From Hyparrhenia diplandra (taxonomy: Eukaryota > Streptophyta > Magnoliopsida > Poales > Poaceae), in the NCBI GenBank assembly GCA_015847255.1, contig JADLZK010010869.1, positions 372,001 through 436,000 of the forward strand: a stretch of 64,000 bases of DNA, written 5' to 3'. Made by a program: the position numbers and the translations under genes. Shown here piece by piece: positions 54,208 to 64,000 of the stretch. The notes beneath the pieces are model-generated. The model did no database searches. It had not been told where the DNA came from and saw only the letters and a program-made list of their open reading frames with translations. Within the stretch, counting starts at the first letter, position 1. Every line of letters begins with the position of its first letter.

Positions 54208-56139
54208 TAGATACCTGTAATAAAAATAGGCAGATATTTAGGTATATATATATAGGGATCTAAAAACAGTGTTTTGAAAAATAAACGCAAAAAGTGATTG
54301 GATACCTGGTAATCTTTTTTTTCCTTCCCAAACTGTGCCACAGGAGGCCAGGCCAGGTACTCTAATTGTAAAGAGGATATTTTCATGACTTCTTTACATA
54401 TGAAGTGGCGATTACTGTAAAAGCAAGAAATTTATCAGTGGCACATATGCTTGACTCCAAAGTTTTGGAGGCCTGTGGAATTTGGTTGTAGTCGTAGTAA
54501 ACAATTTAAGATAGGATCACGAGAAGGCATGATTTTACCTTGATTTGTGCAGGGTCTTCAGTTTAGATATCTGCTTGGCAACGCTGGCGAAACATGGAAA
54601 AACAAAATCTAGATTGTTAAAGAGGTGGTGCAATTTGGAAGTCATTATAATGCAATGATTTTTGAAGTCCTTTATATTCAGTCCGGCATTTCAGCAAACA
54701 CCTATAAGGCATCAGCGTGTAGAAATATTCACATCACACAATAGCTTTGTGTACATCGATGTATTATACTTCATTCTTTGTGAGCTGTCCTTAGCAGGGA
54801 TATGAAACACTAAAATTTCACTTTCAATTAACTCAATCTATTATAATAGGAAGTGGTTCTGTTGCTCATCCCCATAAGGACTGTGCACGATAGCATAATA
54901 CCTGAAAACAACTGATGGTTAAGGTGGTGCGCCTGGTGCTGCTGCGGCTAGGCTTGCCGTGGTGGCGGCGACCACTGAACTCGCCAGCAAGAAGATTAGA
55001 TGACGATGATTGGTGGGGGCAGGGCTGAAGAAGATGGAGTTGCTTACCGTGGCACATATGGTGTCGCTGTTGGCGAGGTTGGAGGCGGTAGGGGAGAGCG
55101 GTATGGACATGGTGTGCCGCTAGGGTTTCGTGGTGTCGGAGGCTCCGCTGCTCCCAGAGGCGGCGACACGACTTCGAGGAGAGAGAGGAGGACTCGCGGA
55201 TGACGATCGTTGACCCATGGCCGCTGAGAGGTGGGGAGGGAGAGGAGGGCTATCTTGAGGGAACGAGGTCCTCTCCAGTTAAGTTGTACGGCGCGACTTG
55301 CCTCTCCACTCGATCATCCACGTCGTCCACGTTGCATCCAACGGTGAGACAAATAAACACTAGAAACAGATCAGGCCCACAGCCCATACAAGGCCACGCT
55401 ATGTCCTGACTCACACCACCAGCCACCAGAACGCAACTGGAATTCCACGGACTTGCAGCACAGCGCCGCCGTCGCCGTCGCCGTCGCTTCCAGCGCCGGT
55501 GATTCCGAGTATGGAGTGGGAGCGCGGGGATGGACGGCGACCTCGACGACGCGTGGGAGGACGCCACCGCGACGCTGAGGGCGCGCTCTGTACCTCGCCC
55601 CAACGTCCTACGCACCGGCAGCCTGCTCCGCGGCGTCCTCGCTCCCGGCGTGCCGCGCTGCTAGGTGGGGGCACCCCAGCGAGTCGCGCCCCTGCCGGGT
55701 CGTGCCCGATGCTCACCGGCGCTCCGCTCCCCTTCCTGATCCGGCGGCAAGGCACATCAGTAGGGCTCCATCGGCGCTCTTCTTCCATTGGTGGACTTGG
55801 AGACTGTAATGCATATATGCTGTGTTGCTATCAGTTCTAGCAGTCTGTGTTGCTATCAGGCCCATATGTGCTTGCATAATGTGTTGTAAATTGATTTCAA
55901 ATACTATTGTAAATGAAATGCAGAAAAGATGTTGTTGGATTAATGCAATTTCATATGGCTAAATAAAAGATCTGTTCATTGCAATTTCTGCAGTTTCATA
56001 TGGCTACACATTGGTCATTGCAATTTTATCAGAGTGCATACTACTGCAGGCCCCCCATGTGGCTGCTTACACTAACCGGAAAACCAAAAGTATTTGAACA
56101 CCATCTGTCAATGCAGTACAGAGGGGACAATCTGTACCA
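54208..56139. other. Spacer with GC-rich islands, no identified gene
   Basis: GC-rich parts lie at 54910-55200 and 55430-55770. The plus strand at 55530 reads MDGDLDDAWEDATATLRARS and ends after about 45 residues, perhaps a first exon. A minus-strand frame at 54919-55110 (LIFLLASSVVAATTASLAAA) could be a membrane segment or chance. Neither has neighbours that would make a gene. Confidence 0.35.
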
Positions 56140-58450
56140 CTAGAATTCACTAATACCACCATCTGTGATTGATCCTTGAAGAATAGAAGAAAAATAATTG
56201 ATGGTTGTGTATTCAGAGATCCCTTCTTTGGAGAAGCTATTGGTGGCTATGTGTGATTCAGCCAAAGATGTATGGTTCAGGCATTCATCGACGACCTCTT
56301 TTGTGGTTTGTTCTTTTTTCTTGTCACACACCTTTGAATTGTTTCCTTTGTTTTTACCTCCCTTTTTGCACACTTGCACTTCTTCTCATACCAAGCTTTT
56401 TTGGCGCTTTGAGGTTTTTGTTTCCACCTCTTTTTTTCTTTAGGGTTGCTGTACTCAACAATTCATTTGGAAGAGTAACATTGGTGAGAGCGATGATGGG
56501 ATCCATAGGGCTTGCAACACCATTCATTTTTTTCTTCTATTTGCTTGCCGAGCATGTCAAGTGTGTTGTTTACTAACAAGATGCATTTTGCATGGCTTGC
56601 AGACTCAATGTGCCAAATTGTTGAATTTGCGAGCCATATCTTTGTAGTTCAACAATTCATCTAATTTTGGATTCTCTATTATGTCACGGCCTTTGTTGTC
56701 CTGTACTTTTTCCACTGCGTGCTTCCCACGTCCATCTCTTCAGTACATAGTGTGTGGGAAGTAATTTGATATTCATCAAATCAAGGACTTTTAAAGCATG
56801 GCCACATAGTATTCCGAGTCTATTGAATTGCCCACAACTGCATGTACTAGTCTGTTCCAATGGATGACCAATGACTTTGTGCTCCTTCTCTAAGGTGAAA
56901 TTTTCATCTAGACTCCCAATTACTACAAGATATTCATTTGTTCTTTCCAACGTTGTGGTGCATGCTACCATTGATCTCTCATATTCACTTTGAAAAGCTT
57001 CAAAAAACAGTTGGTGTGTACAACTTGCTAGCTTGGATTAACATAGGTGTCCTCATTTTGATTCTAGGTAATTTTTCCTTGAATCAAATTCAGATTGCAA
57101 TTCATTCTTTCTTTTATATTCCACAACCCTTTAAAATTGCTTGAGAAATCTAATTATATCAAAATCTGATTTGAAATGTCGCTTTTAGGTCATTTGTTAA
57201 AACTCTCACCGAGTTGTGTTCTTCTCATCCCTAATGTGAACACATCCTTCATATAACATTCAATCCATTTTTCCCTTTCCTTGTATATGCTATCCTACCA
57301 AGTTTGCTTGCTTGCCTTTGACCTCATGTTGTTAAATGCTTCTTCAAATGTTGCTTCATCTTCATACTCATACATACACGCACCGAAATCCGAGAGAATA
57401 CTTGGTTCTTTATTGTTTTCTTCTACTTCTTGTTCGGGAGAAGAATCTGATTCTTCATCATCTAGTTCAAGTATATGCTTGACGGCATTCTCGCATAATG
57501 TGAAAAGTGCACAGACCATGCCATGATTCTAAAAAGACCGCCTTAATTGCTTTTCCCATTGCATAATCTTGATCCGTATATATTGTTTTGGGCTGCTTGC
57601 CATTATTGGCTCTCAAGAAGGTCTCAAATAGCCACTTGAAAGATTCAAATGTCTCATCATACATGAGACGTACAAGCACCAAACACCACCGTTTCCCTAA
57701 AATGATTGAACCCAACAAATACGCCTAAAAGGCCAACTCTCCCCTGTTTGTACCAAAGGTAGTATCGAAACCGACAACATCACCAAAATATGCATAGTCA
57801 GTGAGCATTTTAGCATCAGCCCGAATATGTTTGCAATCTATTCTTCTCGATCCATCCGCAATGCATACTGAAATGATGGGTTCTCGGTAATTTTTTCCTG
57901 AAAATACATAAGCATGCCTCCTGCTTGACCATATGCCATCTCCCGTTGTCACTTGCCCCGTAAATAGTTCTTCTAGTCTTGAAGAGTGTAAGCGAGATTA
58001 TCCGAGCCACCAACTTGGATGCAAGCCAACTCATGAGCAGCTTTGGGCCCAATTCCTGCATCGTCACCGTCTCAATTTCAAAACCTTGTAATCGTGAAAT
58101 TTTTCTCTACGACACCATTAAGTGTGAGGTTTGTGGCAAGTGAAGGGTGTGATTGTGTGTTCCAAAACACATCGGTCACTTTATAGTTTTCCTTATCCTT
58201 GTCCATTATAAGCCCCATACGAACTTCACAGTTGGTTCTAGTTTCAGCTCTTGGACACTTTGTTAGATGATCTCTTTTATCTGTCTTTCTACGACCCTCG
58301 TTTGCACAAACATATCTGCGTAGGAACTAATCTTCCCATCGACTTTCTTTTTGTTGGTGTATTGTTTCCTCGACCTCGAAGCCTTTTTGACCCCCATAGC
58401 TAATCCAAAACATCCAAGCCTCATCAATAGTACTGAACTCCATGCCAACT
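56140..58450 (-). pseudogene. FAR1-related (FRS) gene, or its MULE relative, frameshifted
   Basis: All three domains of the FHY3/FAR1 family are visible on the minus strand. The N-terminal FAR1 zinc domain near 58310-58180 reads YVCANEGRRKTDKR and RAETRTNCEVRMGLI. The MULE transposase-like core lies at 57900-57500, with DAKMLTDYAYFGDVVGFDTT and TIYTDQDYAMGKAIKAVF. The SWIM zinc finger lies near 56860, CSCGQFNRLGILCGHALKVL, followed by LNYKDMARKFN. In Arabidopsis these proteins are transposase-derived transcription factors in phytochrome A signalling; the family is large in grasses. Frame changes between 58200 and 57450 and several in-frame stops make this copy inactive. No terminal repeats were found around it, so host gene and transposon origin cannot be separated. 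Confidence 0.82.
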
Positions 58451-59711
58451 TGAGGTAAAAGACTAGGAAGCAAGCACTCTCTACAAGAAAACAAATAAAG
58501 AGGAGATTATGCAAGTGAACTCGAACAAATACAATCTATCCCCAAATTAGTTGGAGCACATATTACACACCTTAATCCCTCTTAAAAGTACTTACACTTT
58601 GGACTTAGATTCTCCCAAAGCTTTAAATGCTTAATTTGCTCTAAACCCAAACACTGTGGGAAGCACATGCTTAATCCGAGTCTTAGCATTAAAAGATAAA
58701 GATACATGAAAAGTTGAGTCATTGCTTGTTTATCATCTTCCTAGAGATACCCGATTCTCGGTTTTTATCTTTGAAAATTATAAAACATTACATGATGAGT
58801 TCCTTAGCTATGACCCTTAAGAGTTTATCATTCGCATCAAGATCATCCCACTCCACTAAATACGCCGGCTTCTAACCCGTATACGCATTCCCATAGTCGA
58901 TCAAGCCACAAGCCATATTATAAATAAACTCTTGCAATCTTTGGATATGTCTCTCTCGGTGTTTTTTTTATGCCAAATAGAGGCCGGGCTACATTCAAAA
59001 AAAAAAAAGAGAGAGAAAAAGAGAGGAAATAAAAATAAATATTTAGAGAAAAAGTGAGACGAGAGGGAGAGTAACGGACAAAAAGTCATACTAGGCGAGA
59101 AGGGCCTACCTCCCTAATAATAAAAATATATTTAGAGATGAATAATGGACACGTGTCCGAGGGTGAGTAGGGCCCACATCTCTAGGGAGAGAGAAAATGG
59201 ACAAAAGTCCGGGGCAAAGCCCACCTCTCCAAGAATGGACAGCCCAGTGTCCTAGCAATTTCTAGAAAGAGAGATATAGTCCAAGGTGCTTGAGAAGAAA
59301 AATGCTAGAAAAAGGCTAAGGGCTATTTACTACCTTTCATCCTCATCCACTTCACCACTATCATCCCACTATGTATGTCCTACCACATGTGTAACTCCAC
59401 TACCACCATCTACTTAAGAGGGTCATACATAGGATCTCTGAGTTTCTTTTAAAAAAAAATATTGAAAAACCCCAGGATGATAGTTGATCGAAGAACTTGA
59501 GACATGGTACTTAACTTGATTGTTTATCTTGCTTATGATTCATGAAAAGGCTACACCCCATGGTAAAATGTGTATGAGCAACCGGGTTAAGAGGAGAATT
59601 TATTTTCGATAAACACAAGATTTCGAGGTATGAAAGCGTAGTAGCAACTCCTGATCCTAATATAGCATATAGCTTTGCTAGGGACTAGCAAAGGGTAAGC
59701 TTGGGGGAGTT
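58451..59711 (+). mobile_element. 3' untranslated part of an Athila-like gypsy element
   Basis: No coding domain is seen, but it ends CTAGGGACTAGCAAAGGG then AAGCTTGGGGGAGTT (59697-59711), the stem-and-purine arrangement found just before 3' LTRs in several gypsy lineages. It touches the LTR at 59712. The 5' limit is uncertain. Stretches around 59100-59230 are low-complexity. Confidence 0.5.
59697..59711 (+). other. Polypurine tract
   Basis: AAGCTTGGGGGAGTT directly before TG of the LTR. Confidence 0.65.
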
Positions 59712-61154
59712 TGTTGACACATGTTAACGTATACTTTTAATTGTCAACTAAACATGGAAAAGGACTAAGATATAATTAGATAACCTTATTAGGGGTTTAT
59801 ACTAATGATTTCCATGAGTTTTGGTAAAGTTGTGATTTGCAGGGACTTAACAGGAAAACGGTAGAATTCGTAACGCAATCCAACTCCGAAACAAGTCTAG
59901 AAGGCTCCGGATTACACCCGACGTGAACGAAACTTAACACCCAAGAAAACATCATCTAGAAGACTCCAGAAGCCACGACGCATCGCGGGGCCCAGGGTGG
60001 GACCCACCCGGGCCGATCGCCCAATAACCGTGCCGATCGGGCCCGGCTTGGAGGCCAAGTCACCCCGTCTCGGGAAGCTTCCTCCACCGCCTCTAAGACG
60101 CAATCTAAACCGGTCGTATAATGTCGGTTTGATCCAATGGTCATCGTTCATTGTCAAGGCCCATGAAGATTAGTACCATATTGCTTTGCCGTCGAAGAGA
60201 CATAAGAAGACCCATATATAAGCAAGCCCCCGGCCCCCCCGGCTTCAATCATCTCGGATCATCTCATACATATCTCATCGGATGGAGGCACGACGCCCGA
60301 GAATTAGATTAGGCGACTACAATGTAATAGAATAGATCTAGTAGAGAGTTAGGGAGAGCGGAACTGCGTCCGGTTCGGGAGAAGTCTTCGCCGTTTCGGT
60401 ATATCTTTGTATCTCAACTCTATTAGACTTTATGCCATAATTAGATCTATCTTTTCTAGTACTTTTATGCCTTTCATGTTATTGATTAGAATATAGTTGT
60501 TATATAATTGCATAGGATCTTCGCTCGTATTGAGTGCTCGGTTATTCATGATGATTAGAGTAGTAATTAATAGTGTGGACATGGTGTCTAGACTAGAGGT
60601 TACCTTAGATTGCACCCAAGTCCACCGGATAGTTGTGGTAGCCCTAGGTGGTGACATGACCCCTAACGGCCGACGTATTCCACCACGTTCGGATTGGTAG
60701 TGTAGGACCGTAGTCGGAGCTTCCTAGCCCCCTTCTCATCCCTTTTCCGCAACTAGTGTTCGATGTCCCGAAGTGTTCTTTTATGATCGCTATACCTTTT
60801 CATGCCTTAGTTACTCAAGAACCAAAGTACTAGAGAAGTATTCAGGAACCTAGATCTCTCCCGTTGTCCTCTCGACCTAGCTATCTATTCTATATTATAA
60901 TATTCTCCCTGGTTAAGTGCTATTAATTATCATTCATATCATATACATTATTTACCCCCTCACTTTAGTTTAGTTGGTATATTAAGTTGGTAGATACATG
61001 ATTTTGATTTATCATAGTCTTTACCCCGGCTTCCCTGTGGAAAATATAAATAACGATACTCTTTGGAATACTCGGGTAAAAGCTACAATGGTATATATAT
61101 TACGTGCGCTTGCGGAACCCTTTATATTCTTTTTGCACTTAATAAATACCAACA
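59712..61154 (+). repeat. 3' LTR, Athila-like gypsy family
   Basis: A 1443-bp LTR, TGTTGACACATG to AATACCAACA. Homologous in reverse to the solo LTR at 37551-38803. The 5' partner is not in the window. Confidence 0.8.
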
Positions 61155-62232
61155 CTTAGCACCTTGGGGACTTTGTGTCCATGCTTGAGAGTGCTTGAGA
61201 GCCCTCCCACTCACATTTGCTTGATATCGTTCATCCGATTGAGTGAGAGATCGAGTTCTAGTGCGTTGCGTTGAGAGATCGCATTCGTGGCACTAGGTGT
61301 TCGTGTTGCAAGCCGGTGGTGCTTGTTACTCTTGGAGGGTGCCACCTCCTAGACGGCTCGGTGGCAAGAGACTTCGTGAAGCACGCAAAGAAGATTGTGC
61401 GGTGCTCCGAAGAAGAGATTGTGAGAGGTTCGTGCTCGCCTCGCGGGGATCGTGAAGAGCAACTCTAGTGGAGCGTGTCATTGAGCTACCACACTTGTGT
61501 GTGGGTTCACACGGTACCCTCTGAGGGATTGGCTAGAGAACTCACACCGTGTGAGTGTCTCGATCGAGCTCCAATTTGTGGGATTTGGCACCGGCCATTA
61601 AGCCGAGAATCATCACCGGGTGATTCGCCAAAACCGTGGAACCACTAAAGTGTTGGTCGACACAACGAGGAGTAGGGGAAGTTGGCAAGCTTCCCGAGAC
61701 CTCGGTAAAAAATCACCGGTGTCATCTTGTGTCCACACTTCGCGGTGGTTTGCAATCTCTTCGTCTCAAGCTTGGTTATTACATTCATATATATATTGTG
61801 CTTGTGCTTGAGTAGTGTAGTTGTAACTATCTAGCTTGTGTAGCTTGTTTAGTTACTTTGCTTAGCTTGTGTAGCTAGGTAATTTGAGCCTTTGGGTTAG
61901 GCGTGTGTTGCCTTGTCCATTGTGCATCTAGCGAGCTTAGGGGCTTTGTGCTTGTGCTTACTAGAATTGTGTAGGAGCTCTCCGTGCTTGAAAGTACTAG
62001 TGCTTAGGTTTGTGTGACCTTGCATTAGAATTGATTAGGAGCTCAAGCTAGGCTTGTCACCTCACTCTTCTTGTGTAGGATCTTTTGAGAGGTGGCTTAG
62101 AGTCTTAGTTAGAGGGGTGAAGTCTTGGCTAGACCGATAAGTTTAATTCCGTATTTGTTTAGGTTAGCCGTTGCGATTAGTTTTTTTGAAAAGGGACTAT
62201 TCACCCCCTCTAGTCCCCATCTCGACCCTTCG
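61155..62232 (+). repeat. Copia (SIRE type) LTR remnant
   Basis: The 3' end reads CTATTCACCCCCTCTAGTCC and CATCTCGACCCTTC, the conserved end of Opie/Ji-like copia LTRs in grasses. TTGTG-rich repeats (CTTGTGTAGCTTG) precede it at 61830-61870. The left end is cut by the gypsy LTR and no primer-binding site follows, so it is a fragment. Confidence 0.65.
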
Positions 62233-62235
62233 TGG

Positions 62236-62343
62236 TGCGGCGTCGCAAGAAGCTTCCCGAGGGAGCGAAGGGCCGACGGTTGTGATTATCTCAGGGGCAG
62301 GATCGAAGCAGGATGGGAGGTTGCTACGAAAATAAGGGGTATA
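62236..62343 (-). mobile_element. Helitron 5'-end fragment
   Basis: Matches 53640-53781 and 54062-54206 through AAGCTTC, GAGGGAGCGAAGGGC, GACGGTTGTGATT and the CTACGAAAATAAGGGGTAT terminus. Confidence 0.75.
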
Positions 62344-63250
62344 TTTATATTTCCACCACCAATTGTGTAAAAGGCTTAGGTTTATTTTCCTTATGCCTTT
62401 TATTCCTGATCCCCTTTTCTTTTTATGTTTACAAATCTTAGTCCACCTCACAAGATAGTACTTTATTTTAGAGTCACCCCCTTGCCAAAAGAAGGTCCTC
62501 CTGACTGTATCTAGGTCACTGATCACAGTCTTGGGCAGAAGATAGATGAACATGTGATAGATTGGGGCACTGTTCAAACTAGATGATATCATAGTTGATC
62601 TAACAACTATAGAGATCGAAGATCCATTCTAGATGTCAAGTCTCCTGGCATTTTTTTTTTCTAAAAGAGGTAACCAATCAACCACATGTAGTCTAATAGG
62701 ACTTATAGGTACCCCTAAGATACTTCATAGGGAAGTAACCAATTTGGCAATTGAAAATCTCAGCATAAGTAGTAGAAGCCATGTTATCATAGTCAATGAT
62801 CATTACAATCTCACTTTTGTTGAGATTGATTTTCAAACCTGCCATCACTTCATACAAGCAAGTATATAGGAGTAGTTAGTTACATGTTTCTAGCTCCTGC
62901 TAAGCCATGTTTTAGATAAATAATAGTATCATCAAGATATTGAAGTACTGCTATCCCTCTAAAAATAATTTGTTTAACTAGGCCCACAATCAAATCACTT
63001 TTGTGCTTGTAGGATCATTCTGGTAATACAATCAGTGACAAAATAAAAAAGGATTGTAGAGAGACGGCCACCTTTGCCTTACTCCCCGATGACCTTTTAT
63101 TTACTAGGGGCCAACTAAATCATTCAACTTAACACTAACTGTACGGCCAACAACTACTTAATTGCTTGATCTAATTGCACTATGTAACATTAAAGCCTCT
63201 ATCTCTAAAAAAAGATGTACAAAGAGAATAGCCCAATTGACCTTGTGATC
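62344..63250 (-). pseudogene. L1-type LINE reverse transcriptase remnant
   Basis: On the minus strand, with frame changes: QYLDDTIIYL near 62930 (the usual YADD is altered), GLKINLNKSEIVMI, YFPMKYLGVPI-like, then SSLNSAPIYHMFIYLLPKT, RRTFFWQG, and NLSLLHNWWWKYK. This is the C-terminal part of a plant L1 ORF2. The endonuclease and the A-tail are missing; the right end abuts a CACTA element. Confidence 0.82.
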
Positions 63251-63261
63251 ATAGGCCTTCT

Positions 63262-64000
63262 CACTACAGCATTGCCTTCTATAAAAGGCATTTAAAAATG
63301 CCATCAAAAGTGGCAAAAATGCCTTTAAAGATATTTTGAGGCATTATTGAAAATGCCGGTTATAAACTAGACTTAAAAGGTTTTTTGAGGCATTTTTTTC
63401 GAAATGCCTTCTATTGTCCACATATAAAGGCATTTTTTAGATTCCTATAAAACATTTTAAAGGCATTTTAGACAAGCCTTCAAAAACTGTTTGAGGCATT
63501 ATTAAAATGCCTCCAAAATCAGTACCGTCCATTTAAGAATGATTCTCAGTACTGTAGCTTAGGTTCATACAAAAATCAATACAATATATCCATACAAAAA
63601 GCAGTACAATATATCCATACAAATATTAAAATCATTCATAGAGATATAAGTTTCTATCTCCAAATATCCATCAAACATAAAAGTAATTAGCACGGCCTTC
63701 AGCTGAGCCGTGCATTAGTGTAGATGTAGGCTAAGAAAAGTATGCAGCGCTACTTTCAGAGTGCTGACTAGCTGAGGCAATTGGTTGGAGAGATGGACAA
63801 CAATTATGATTGCATCCGTTCCTCTCCATATCCAGATCCGAACCCTCTGACTGTGATGAACCAGCATGCGCTTTCCAAATATCTGAGGGCTGCATTATGC
63901 AAGTATCATCTAGTTCTGTAGATTTTTGAAGCCTTCAACGCTGCAAAACTGTGGCATGAGAGAGCAGAACCCTGAAGACGAAAAAAAGGTATTAACTCAG
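63262..64000. mobile_element. Start of a CACTA element running off the window
   Basis: CACTACAGCATTGCC at 63262 is followed by many AAAGGCATTT and TGAGGCATTTT subterminal repeats in both orientations up to about 63510. The other end is beyond the window. Sequence after 63520 shows no coding domain. Confidence 0.7.

Noticed and set aside
63262..63520. GGCATTT repeats as a regulatory or CRISPR-like array
   Set aside because: Irregular spacing, both orientations, and a CACTA terminus at the start identify CACTA subterminal repeats.

Overview
This is nuclear DNA from a grass (Poaceae, probably a panicoid). The support is GC-rich coding islands in AT-rich DNA, CACTA elements with grass-type subterminal repeats, Stowaway-like elements, a copia LTR end of the grass Opie/Ji (SIRE) type, and short-LTR Ty3/gypsy elements. 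No prokaryotic signals, rRNA, tRNA or CRISPR arrays were seen. Most of the window is nested and broken transposable elements; host genes are few and mostly damaged.

Layout. 1-11.2 kb: a small family of membrane-protein genes. Copy A (1909-7864) is split by a complete minus-strand Ty3/gypsy element (2192-7774, target duplication TGTGC). Copy C (8360-8488) is an inverted fragment. Copy B (9466-9822) is open. 11.2-15.8 kb: a Helitron whose 5' end was hit by a non-autonomous LTR retrotransposon (11239-14646, duplication CTATA). 15.8-21 kb: a Cys-rich exon remnant, a hAT-like element (16705-17442) and a 1.35 kb Mutator-like element with a perfect 9-bp duplication (19492-20841). 22-26.4 kb: one signal-peptide ORF and several degenerate tandem arrays. 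26.7-28.2 kb: a frameshifted cytochrome P450 (CYP86/CYP96 clan) on the minus strand, with a CACTA element inserted just upstream. 29.5-36.5 kb: small DNA transposons, possible exons of a small gene, and a nest of a CACTA inside a Tat-type gypsy element inside a CACTA remnant.

37-53 kb: a non-autonomous LTR family with gag, or gag plus protease remnants, and a conserved 3' ORF of unknown function, but no visible reverse transcriptase or integrase. One copy (37471-41838) carries a solo LTR of another family inside its 5' LTR. A second set forms a 5.2 kb tandem duplication (43810-49026 and 49027-52775); its LTRs carry the same MULE, and unoccupied copies of the MULE target site lie nearby. 52.9-64 kb: a Helitron (52867-54207), unassigned GC-rich islands, a FAR1-related pseudogene, the 3' end of an Athila-like gypsy element, a copia LTR remnant, a LINE reverse-transcriptase remnant and the start of another CACTA element.

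The elements do not form a pathway. The coherent story is insertion history, which can be ordered from target-site duplications and unoccupied sites. The best candidate for something undescribed is the conserved 3' ORF of the non-autonomous LTR family. All calls rest on reading the sequence; no database search was made.
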